A stretch of DNA of 7,859 nucleotides from Gp6-AA40 sp050742535 (GTDB lineage Bacteria; Acidobacteriota; Vicinamibacteria; Vicinamibacterales; UBA2999), in contig JBOGIQ010000292.1 of NCBI GenBank assembly GCA_050742535.1, forward strand, positions 1-7,859. The letters run 5' to 3'. A program made the translations under genes and the position numbers. This document shows, piece after piece, positions 1 through 4,628 of the stretch. Numbering within the stretch: the first letter of the stretch is position 1; each line of letters opens with the position of its first letter. The notes under the pieces were generated by a model. That model was not told where the DNA came from. It did not search any database and saw only the letters and a list, made by a program, of their open reading frames with translations.

Positions 1-6
1 CCCAGG

Positions 7-1140
7 CTACCTAACGCGCGCGCCGACGCGCTTCGCCAGCTGCGCTTCGAAGTCGGCAAACGTCACGCCGAAGCGCTGGATCGCCGTGTCGATGGTCTGG
101 CCGCCATCGAGATCCTGGAGGAGGAACCCGAGATTCGACGCGCCGATGCGCGCGATCAGTGCGTTGGTGGCAAATGCGCTCATCTCGTAGGCAAGGTCGG
201 CCTGCTCGGCGTTCAGGCCCGTGAAGCCACGTTCGAGGTGGGCGAGCGGCACGAACGCCCGTGCCGCCGCGAGCCGCTTCTCGGACGCGGCCGCGTTGTT
301 GCCCTCGAAATACATCGCCAGCCCCTCGTTCAGCCAGGCCGGGACGTTTCGTGTCGCGATACTGGCGAGCATGGCGTGCGTCAGCTCGTGCGTCAGGATA
401 CGGTCGAACTCGCGCAGGTTCTGCGTGGCGCCCGCCACCGGCATCCGGATCTGGCCGTCGAAGCCGGCGCCGGCCCATTCGGGTGCGCCGGTGATGTCGT
501 GAAACTGCTTGTCCGTGTAGAGGATGACGTTGATCGCGTTGGTCGGATAGGAGCCGAGCGCCTGGCCGATGCGCCAGAAGGCGCTGCGCAGAACGGTCGT
601 GGCACGCTCGGCGAGGACGCGGTTGGCCGGTCCGTCGAAGAGGATCGTGAAGCGGTCGTCCTTGAAGGCGCGAAGGTTGTCGTGGACCGTCGCCTCGCTT
701 TTCCACGTGGCGAGCCGCTGACGCAGCTCGACGTTCCCCGGCGCCAGGGCCAGCGCGCTTTCGTAGGTCTTGATTGCGAACGAGAGGTCGCCCTGGTGGT
801 AGGCGATTTCGCCCAGGAGCGCGGAGGCCGCCGTGACGCGCGGTTCGACCGCCAGCGACCGCTTGAGGAACGACATCGCGTCGGTATGGCGTCCCTGCAG
901 GTATGCGGCGGCTCCCGCGCCGTAGAGTGCCGCGGGATTTTCAGGTTCGGCGGCCAGCGCACGGCGGAAGGCCGTGGCCGCGCGGTCGACGTCGTTCCTT
1001 TCCAACGCCGTGAACCCGGCCTGCAGCGCCTCGTCGACGCCCTGGGCGGAGGCAGGTGGACTCAGTAATGCAAAATGCAAAATGCAAAATGCAAACAGTG
1101 CGAGCGCCCGTGTTCCAGGTTTGCATTTTGAATTTTGCAT
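7..1140 (-). CDS. Secreted TPR protein with gluzincin (peptidase MA-like) metallopeptidase domain
   Basis: A 377-residue exported protein. Residues 1-32 form a textbook signal peptide: basic n-region with K5, K7 and R11, hydrophobic core LALFAFCILHFALL (13-26), and a c-region ending ASA|QG. Residues about 34-150 are three to four TPR-like helical pairs (for example AALYGAGAAAYLQGRHTDA). The C-terminal half carries HELTH (H251, E252, H255) and then WLNEGLAMYFE, where E272 fits the third zinc ligand of gluzincins. This is the usual arrangement of peptidase-MA-like proteins, so a zinc-dependent hydrolase in the periplasm or at the surface is likely; the substrate is unknown. The start is fixed: an in-frame TAA lies only two codons upstream of the ATG. 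No Shine-Dalgarno sequence is visible. The gene begins 20 bp after the stop of the cytochrome/PHM-like gene, so translational coupling is plausible. Oddly, nearly the whole signal peptide is encoded by an inverted repeat (1065-1150). Domain call fairly firm; role unknown. Confidence 0.9.
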   Translation of the reverse strand: MQNSKCKPGTRALALFAFCILHFALLSPPASAQGVDEALQAGFTALERNDVDRAATAFRRALAAEPENPAALYGAGAAAYLQGRHTDAMSFLKRSLAVEPRVTAASALLGEIAYHQGDLSFAIKTYESALALAPGNVELRQRLATWKSEATVHDNLRAFKDDRFTILFDGPANRVLAERATTVLRSAFWRIGQALGSYPTNAINVILYTDKQFHDITGAPEWAGAGFDGQIRMPVAGATQNLREFDRILTHELTHAMLASIATRNVPAWLNEGLAMYFEGNNAAASEKRLAAARAFVPLAHLERGFTGLNAEQADLAYEMSAFATNALIARIGASNLGFLLQDLDGGQTIDTAIQRFGVTFADFEAQLAKRVGARVR

Positions 1141-1150
1141 TTTGCATTAC
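1065..1150. repeat. Heptad-built inverted repeat encoding a signal peptide
   Basis: The left arm (1065-1096) and right arm (1119-1150) are 32 nt each and are inverse copies with one mismatch (1084 against 1131). They flank a 22-nt GC-rich loop (1097-1118). Each arm is about four copies of the 7-bp unit GCAAAAT, strongly AT-rich against the GC-rich surroundings. The element covers the short gap after the cytochrome/PHM-like gene and the first 25 codons of the metallopeptidase gene, including its ATG at 1140. Read on the minus strand, the right arm gives MQNSKCK and the left arm gives FAFCILHFAL. Its size and symmetry suggest a small non-autonomous mobile or dispersed repeat; no flanking target duplication is obvious. 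The repeat itself is directly visible; its mobility is inference. Confidence 0.93.
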
Positions 1151-1151
1151 G

Positions 1152-1188
1152 GAATTGCGTTCAGTTCACGTGACAGCCGACGCAATTC
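1152..1188 (-). repeat. 9-bp inverted repeat around the stop of the cytochrome/PHM-like gene
   Basis: GAATTGCGT (1152-1160) and ACGCAATTC (1180-1188) are perfect inverse copies separated by 19 nt. The loop contains the codons for the C-terminal heme motif and the TGA stop. In the minus-strand transcript this gives a stem-loop just before the larger heptad hairpin. It could help separate or stabilise the two messages. The stem partly overlaps coding sequence and may be coincidental. Confidence 0.4.
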
Positions 1189-3338
1189 GTTTGCGCCTGC
1201 GGGAGCGGCTGCTTCGTTTTCATCCACTCCGCCGCCCGTGCCGCGTAGTCGGTGCCCGTCAGCATCGACGGGATCATCCCGTAATACTTTTCGGCATCTG
1301 CCGTCTTTCCTTGACGGCTGTTCAATTCTGCAAGCCCCTGCAACAGCTCGCCGAGCGAGTGGCTGCTCAGCGTGCCCAGTTGACTTTGCTGGAGATCAAA
1401 CATCCGCTGGTAGTCGGCACGGGCGTTCTCAATCAGTCCCGGCACGTTCCCGAACCGCGGCATGGTCGGCGTCAGCATGCGCAGCACCACGCCGCGCGCC
1501 ATGCGCACGCGGAGGTCGTCCGGCGCGATGCCGACGGCCGAGTCCATTTCCTTCGTCGCGCGCTGGAACAGGCCGATGCGGTCGAGCGCGGCCAGATCCG
1601 GGTTGGTGGATGAGTAGTACAGCGTCGCCGCGCCGTGCCAGGCGAGCGCCTGCGCGTGGTTCGGGTTTGCCGCGAGGATGGATGCCGTGACGTCGAGCCC
1701 GCGCTGCAGCGCGCCGGCGTTGCCGCCGAGGCCGCTGAAGAGGTCGGCCATCACCTGTGCCGGCAGCGTCGGGCCCGCCGCCTCCGACACCGCTCCCGAA
1801 CCTGCAGCGGGCGCACTCGACGGCGCCGCCGCGCCGCGTCCGCCCCGGCCGAGCAGTGCGGCGAGTCCGCCGCGGCCGGCGGCTGGTAACTGCAGCCCCT
1901 GGCTGAGCGCGAGGCGTTGAAGCGTCCCGTTCTGTCCGGCCGCGAGGAGCGTTCCCTTGAGCTGCTGCCCGGCGAACTCGGCCCACTGCGGTTCATCCTC
2001 TTTGCGCACCGGAATCAGCCCGAAGCTGACGCTGCCCATTTCGTCGGTCGATTCCTCGCCCCACCAGACGCGTTTCGGCGGGTTGCTCGGGTTGCGCGGG
2101 TTGCCTGCCGAGTTGTCGTAGGTGATGCGGACGTCGATGCGCGTGCCCTTCGGCAGAATCACCGGCTGCTTGTAGTTGTAGCCGTCCTGCCAGTTGAAGT
2201 CCCAATCCTGGATCCACAGCAGGGGACGCTCGGTGCCGTCCGGCAGCGTTGCCGTGGCCTTGAACTCCTTGCCCAGGTAGTGGGCATGCGGCTGCGTGAG
2301 AAATATCCTCACATCCACGGGCAGCGTGGCGGAGCGTGAGATGACGTAGTTTTTCTCGCCGGCGGGAATGTCGATGCCCTGGCCGATGCCGAAGAGGCCC
2401 GGGAGCTGGAGCACGCGCAGCATGCGATCCGGCGCCTTGTCCGCGAAGTAGATCCCGACCGTCGATTTTTCGCGTTCGACCTTGCCCGTCGGGTGGAAGT
2501 GCATCTGGATCACGAAGTCCGAGCCGCGCGCCATCGGCAGCGCCAGCCCCTCGGGCAGGAACCGCGGCGTCGCGCCGACTGCCCATCCTCCGAGAGGCCC
2601 GGCAGGCGTGATGGCGGGATTCGCGCCGATCGGCGCGAGACCTCTGAACCCCGGCTGGCCGTCGGCCCCGTCGATCTTCGCGTAGGCACCCGCACGAACG
2701 TAGGCGAACAGCGCGTGATGCACGACCGTGCGGGCCCGCGGACGGAACTCGACCGCGCGGACCCATTTATCCTCGAGCAGGCCCGACGGAATCACGAAGT
2801 TCCGGAAGATGTCCGGCCCGCTGGCGGGCACCTCGAACTCCGCCGGCATCTCGAGCACGAGGTCCGGCGTGCCCAGCCTCCACCCGGTCGTGAACTTCGG
2901 CATGGCGGGCATCTTCGCGCGGCCGCCTTCCGGCATCCCGCTCTTCACCCAGGTCGCGATCGCCTGGATCTGCGCGTCCGTCAGCCGCCGCTCGTCTGCG
3001 AACTCGCCGTAGCCATGTGTGGCCTGCCACGGCGGCATATAGCGCCGCTGTGTGACGGCGGCAATCAGCTGCCCTCTGTTCCGCACATCGTCGTACGAGA
3101 TCAAGGAGAACGGCGCGGCCTCGCCCGGGCGATGGCAGCTCACGCAATTGTCGTAGACGATGGGCGCAATCGTTTCGCTGAACGTGACAGCCGCAGCTCC
3201 CGGGCGCGCGTTCTGCGCCTGCACGGACGCCTGGCCGAGCGCTGTAGTGTCCGCCTTCAGGCGGACCCCAGGTGCCGATAGGAATCCGATGACGAGCACT
3301 GCGGCGGCGGCCCCGACAATGATGGTTGGTGTACGCAT
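1161..3338 (-). CDS. Cytochrome c / PHM-like type II copper monooxygenase fusion with C-terminal heme motif
   Basis: A 725-residue exported protein. A hydrophobic leader segment (residues 5-21) is followed by a c-type heme domain with C65-V-S-C68-H69 and a probable axial Met in YMPPW (M101). Residues about 150-450 resemble the two-subdomain fold of peptidylglycine monooxygenase. VVHH (H207, H208), QMHFH (H280), PHAHYLGK (H351, H353) and STDEM (M434) match the order and approximate spacing of the PHM ligands H107, H108, H172, H242, H244 and M314, and PAGEK is shared too. The only four cysteines are those of the two CxxCH motifs, so PHM disulfides are absent. A Gly/Ala-rich linker (about 485-525) leads to a TPR-like helical region (535-705). 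The protein ends with C719-V-G-C722-H723-V-N. A weak GAGAG ribosome site lies 7 nt before the ATG. It probably hydroxylates or oxidises an unknown substrate in the periplasm, with electrons supplied through the hemes. The dicopper call is strong; the substrate is unknown. Confidence 0.9.
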   Translation of the reverse strand: MRTPTIIVGAAAAVLVIGFLSAPGVRLKADTTALGQASVQAQNARPGAAAVTFSETIAPIVYDNCVSCHRPGEAAPFSLISYDDVRNRGQLIAAVTQRRYMPPWQATHGYGEFADERRLTDAQIQAIATWVKSGMPEGGRAKMPAMPKFTTGWRLGTPDLVLEMPAEFEVPASGPDIFRNFVIPSGLLEDKWVRAVEFRPRARTVVHHALFAYVRAGAYAKIDGADGQPGFRGLAPIGANPAITPAGPLGGWAVGATPRFLPEGLALPMARGSDFVIQMHFHPTGKVEREKSTVGIYFADKAPDRMLRVLQLPGLFGIGQGIDIPAGEKNYVISRSATLPVDVRIFLTQPHAHYLGKEFKATATLPDGTERPLLWIQDWDFNWQDGYNYKQPVILPKGTRIDVRITYDNSAGNPRNPSNPPKRVWWGEESTDEMGSVSFGLIPVRKEDEPQWAEFAGQQLKGTLLAAGQNGTLQRLALSQGLQLPAAGRGGLAALLGRGGRGAAAPSSAPAAGSGAVSEAAGPTLPAQVMADLFSGLGGNAGALQRGLDVTASILAANPNHAQALAWHGAATLYYSSTNPDLAALDRIGLFQRATKEMDSAVGIAPDDLRVRMARGVVLRMLTPTMPRFGNVPGLIENARADYQRMFDLQQSQLGTLSSHSLGELLQGLAELNSRQGKTADAEKYYGMIPSMLTGTDYAARAAEWMKTKQPLPQAQTNCVGCHVN
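3244..3268 (+). repeat. REP-like palindrome inside the cytochrome/PHM-like leader
   Basis: On the plus strand this reads GTAG (3244-3247), t, stem GTCCGCC (3249-3255), loop TTCA, stem GGCGGAC (3260-3266). The foot, stem length and loop match the other four REP-like elements in the window. It lies inside the coding region and encodes residues 24-32 (GVRLKADTT) between the hydrophobic leader segment and a possible AxA-like site at VQA (39-41). I recall VRLKADTT-like peptides recurring in Acidobacteriota proteins, which would fit a dispersed repeat, but I have not verified this. Confidence 0.75.
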
Positions 3339-3345
3339 GATCAGT

Positions 3346-3350
3346 CTCTC
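3346..3350 (-). promoter_or_regulatory. Weak ribosome binding site of the cytochrome/PHM-like gene
   Basis: On the minus strand GAGAG lies 7 nt before the ATG at 3338. It lies between that ATG and the REP-like hairpin at 3356-3381, so the hairpin is only a few bases upstream of the ribosome site and could influence access to it. Confidence 0.5.
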
Positions 3351-3355
3351 GTGAA

Positions 3356-3381
3356 AGGCCGACGTAAACGTCGGCCTCTAC
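3356..3381 (-). repeat. REP-like palindrome providing the redoxin stop codon
   Basis: On the minus strand this reads GTAG (3381-3378), then a, stem GGCCGACG, loop TTTA, stem CGTCGGCC and a closing t that pairs with the a. Allowing for the loop ends, the inverse arms are 10 bp and perfect. TAG of the GTAG foot is the stop codon of the redoxin gene (3380-3378). The stem-loop fills most of the 39-bp gap to the cytochrome/PHM-like start, so it may act as an intercistronic stabiliser or partial terminator. There is no T-tract after it. Confidence 0.85.
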
Positions 3382-4001
3382 CGTCTCGGCTGCCTGCCCC
3401 GAGTGGAGCCGAGGGGCGGACGTGCGATGAAGCAGCCGAGCGCTTCCGTCTCCGGTTTGGGCACAGGTGTTCCCGCAAGGACCGCGTCGAGCGCGTCGGT
3501 CAGGTCGTGCTCGGTCACGTGCCGTCGCGGCTTGCCCAGCGACGCATAGAAGTTGTCGATGCGGCCGCGATACCGGATCGCGCCGCGCGCGTCGACGACG
3601 ACCGCCTGCGGCGTAATCGTCGCCTTCGCGCGATCCGCAAGCGCACGCGAGCCGTCGATGGTGGCGGGGACACCGCTATAGGCGTATTCGCTCAGGTGCC
3701 TGCGCACGCCAGAGGCGTCGACGCGGACGTCCTCATACGCCAGCGAACAGCTGATGCCCTTCGACGCGTACGCCTTGCAGATGCGTTGAATCTCTGGCGC
3801 GTACGAGTTGGAAATGGGGCAGTCGGTCTGGACGAACAGGATCACGTTGGCCTTGCCGGCCGGCGCGAACGGCGCGAGCGGCCGGCCATCGATGTCGCGC
3901 GTTTGCCCAGACACGCTGCTTGCCTCGCGCGTCTGACCAGACACGCCGGCAGCCAGCAACATGGCGACACCCGTCCCGCACAGGACCCGTCCCCGACGCA
4001 T
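3378..4001 (-). CDS. Secreted redoxin / thioredoxin-fold protein
   Basis: A 207-residue protein with an N-terminal signal peptide: RRGR n-region, hydrophobic core VAMLLAAGV, possible cleavage near VSG|QT at residue 22. The thioredoxin-like core begins near residue 50 (ANVILFVQTDCPISNSY). C61 takes the active-site position, as in AhpC/TSA-type redoxins. C75 and C85 are candidate resolving cysteines. TP at 130-131 fits the cis-proline, followed by the QAVVVDARG strand. There is no CxxC or Sco-type CxxxC motif. The TDCPISN-Y-PEI signature and the C-terminal GCFI (C190) recall redoxin domains that I recall being fused ahead of cytochrome/PHM-like domains in related bacteria. Here the redoxin is a separate gene just upstream of that partner. 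AAGGAG 8 nt before the ATG supports the start. Oddities are a 30-bp duplication in the leader and a REP-derived stop codon. It probably handles thiol or peroxide redox chemistry for the neighbouring enzyme; this is inference. Confidence 0.88.
   Translation of the reverse strand: MRRGRVLCGTGVAMLLAAGVSGQTREASSVSGQTRDIDGRPLAPFAPAGKANVILFVQTDCPISNSYAPEIQRICKAYASKGISCSLAYEDVRVDASGVRRHLSEYAYSGVPATIDGSRALADRAKATITPQAVVVDARGAIRYRGRIDNFYASLGKPRRHVTEHDLTDALDAVLAGTPVPKPETEALGCFIARPPLGSTRGRQPRR
3895..3946 (-). repeat. 30-bp tandem duplication in the redoxin leader
   Basis: Two 22-nt segments (3895-3916 and 3925-3946) lie exactly 30 bp apart and differ at two positions. In the protein this gives VSGQTREASS followed by VSGQTRDIDG, a 10-residue in-frame duplication at the signal-peptide junction. 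It duplicates the likely cleavage region and lengthens the linker before the redoxin core without breaking the frame. Confidence 0.8.
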
Positions 4002-4009
4002 CGGCGTGA

Positions 4010-4015
4010 CTCCTT
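4010..4015 (-). promoter_or_regulatory. Ribosome binding site of the redoxin gene
   Basis: AAGGAG on the minus strand, 8 nt before the ATG at 4001. This is among the best ribosome sites in the window and fixes the redoxin start. It directly abuts the REP-like element at 4016-4040. Confidence 0.8.
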
Positions 4016-4040
4016 GGCACCGACTGAAGCGGCGCCCTAC
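4016..4040 (-). repeat. REP-like element, copy A of the intergenic cluster
   Basis: On the minus strand: GTAG foot (4040-4037), GGCGCCG, loop region CTTCAGT, CGGTGCC. Compared with copy B it carries TTCA for TTTA and one extra base, which loosens the top of the stem. The stem has one G·U pair when read on the minus strand. Same orientation as copy B, separated by 2 bp. It adjoins the redoxin ribosome site. Confidence 0.8.
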
Positions 4041-4042
4041 GT

Positions 4043-4066
4043 GGCACCGCTAAAGCGGCGCCCTAC
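4043..4066 (-). repeat. REP-like element, copy B of the intergenic cluster
   Basis: On the minus strand: GTAG (4066-4063), stem GGCGCCGC, loop TTTA, stem GCGGTGCC. All eight positions pair, one as G·U in RNA. It is head-to-head with copy C; with the 2 bp between them their feet form a 14-bp palindrome (4061-4074). Confidence 0.88.
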
Positions 4067-4068
4067 GC

Positions 4069-4092
4069 GTAGGGCGCCCATTTATGGGTGCC
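4069..4092 (+). repeat. REP-like element, copy C of the intergenic cluster (inverted)
   Basis: On the plus strand: GTAG (4069-4072), stem GGCGCCCA, loop TTTA, stem TGGGTGCC. Relative to copy B, the two loop-proximal base pairs are both changed in a compensating way (GC/GC to CA/TG) while the outer stem, G·U position, foot and loop are kept. The opposite orientation to copy B gives the paired layout known from bacterial interspersed mosaic elements. Confidence 0.88.
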
Positions 4093-4129
4093 GTTTGGGG
4101 GTGAAATGGATCGTAACTCGTATTACTGC

Positions 4130-4172
4130 TGACGCCCGTAAAACGTTCCGGGCGTCATTTTGTGACGCCCGG
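4130..4172 (-). terminator. Possible terminator hairpin downstream of the DUF6152-like gene, with an alternative fold
   Basis: CCGGGCGTCA and TGACGCCCGG (4148-4157 and 4163-4172 on the plus strand) form a perfect 10-bp stem with a 5-nt loop. In the minus-strand transcript the hairpin begins about 30 nt after the DUF6152-like stop and is followed by AACGTTTTACG, a weak and displaced T-tract. This fits an imperfect intrinsic terminator ending the receptor/DUF6152 transcript. The middle arm can also pair with a third segment (4130-4138, 9 bp). The rest of the spacer, 4093-4129 and 4173-4201, shows nothing I can name, and I could not find a convincing promoter for the redoxin gene. Confidence 0.5.
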
Positions 4173-4201
4173 TCCGGTTTCGCGGGGCCGATCGGGAGGG
4201 G

Positions 4202-4615
4202 TTATTGCTGTTCCGCGTTCGCGCCGCCAAAGCTCGATCCCGCACCGAGCCGCTGCCCGGTCGACGCGAGCGTCACGGTCCGCGCGTTACCGTGCGGCTG
4301 GCCGTTCTTCGCCTGGAAACCATCGACGATGACCAGGTCGCCGATCTTCATCGAGGTCCGCTTCCACCCGCTGCGTTGAATGACCGCCGGCGCACCCATC
4401 TCCAGCGCCCAGTTCGTCACCTTGCCCGTCTTCTCGTCCTTCACGTCGATGTAGAAGTAGACGTGCGGGTTCGTCCACTCGACCTTGGTGACGGCGCCGG
4501 TCAGCTTGACCGGCTTGTTGCTGTCGTATTCGGCGGCGAAGGAGTGATGCGCGACGGCCGGGGCCGACAACCCCAACGCGATCGCGCCCACCGCAGCCAG
4601 GTTTCTCACGTTCAT
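4202..4615 (-). CDS. DUF6152-like small periplasmic protein
   Basis: A 137-residue secreted protein. The signal peptide MNVRNLAAVGAIALGLSA ends with the cleavage motif AVA|HH, so the mature chain would begin with H23-H24-SFAAEYD. The motifs HHSFAAEYD, KPVKLTGAVTKVEWTNPHVYFYI and IGDLVIVDGFQAKNG are typical of the DUF6152 family as I know it, a small predominantly beta domain found mainly in Proteobacteria and Acidobacteria; no biochemical function is established to my knowledge. H51 (NPH) and H108 are further histidines. The start is supported by GGAG 7 nt before the ATG. The gene follows the TonB receptor by 13 bp, and its ribosome site lies in that gap, so the two are almost certainly co-transcribed. 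That context suggests a periplasmic partner of the receptor, perhaps binding the same ligand or a metal; this is inference. Family call good, function unknown. Confidence 0.88.
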   Translation of the reverse strand: MNVRNLAAVGAIALGLSAPAVAHHSFAAEYDSNKPVKLTGAVTKVEWTNPHVYFYIDVKDEKTGKVTNWALEMGAPAVIQRSGWKRTSMKIGDLVIVDGFQAKNGQPHGNARTVTLASTGQRLGAGSSFGGANAEQQ

Positions 4616-4622
4616 TCACGAT

Positions 4623-4626
4623 CTCC
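4623..4626 (-). promoter_or_regulatory. Ribosome binding site of the DUF6152-like gene
   Basis: GGAG on the minus strand, 7 nt before the ATG at 4615. It lies inside the 13-bp gap after the receptor's stop codon, which supports co-transcription and likely translational coupling. Confidence 0.7.
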
Positions 4627-4628
4627 GA

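Noticed and set aside
1..10. GTAG overlapping the stop of the metallopeptidase gene, possibly another REP foot
   Set aside because: The minus strand reads GTAG then CCTGGG, but the window ends before any stem could close. Nothing supports it beyond four common bases.
1065..1150. The heptad palindrome as a rho-independent terminator of the oxygenase gene
   Set aside because: The stem is AT-rich with a GC-rich loop, is not followed by a T-tract, and extends 25 codons into an intact downstream gene.
1056..1613. Plus-strand frames beginning in the heptad palindrome with a leader-like N-terminus
   Set aside because: The leader-like start follows from the symmetry of the repeat. Downstream the frame is antisense to the cytochrome/PHM-like gene and has no protein-like features. 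It is useful only as support for the symmetry of the element.
3378..4001. Redoxin as a Sco/PrrC-type copper chaperone
   Set aside because: The active-site region is CPISN, not CxxxC, and no matching distal metal-binding His was identified. An AhpC/TSA-like redoxin fits better.
4016..4092. The palindrome cluster as a CRISPR array or intrinsic terminator
   Set aside because: The units are adjacent, vary in orientation and have no spacers of regular length. No T-tract follows any stem. The REP interpretation explains the foot and loop better.
4093..4147. A promoter for the redoxin gene in the spacer
   Set aside because: TAATAC and TTTTAC segments are present, but no -35/-10 pair with 16-18 nt spacing could be found.
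3351..4379. A 342-codon open frame on the plus strand covering the redoxin gene and spacer
   Set aside because: It runs antisense through the redoxin and across the REP cluster and hairpin, has no plausible ribosome site, and its product is arginine-rich without domains.
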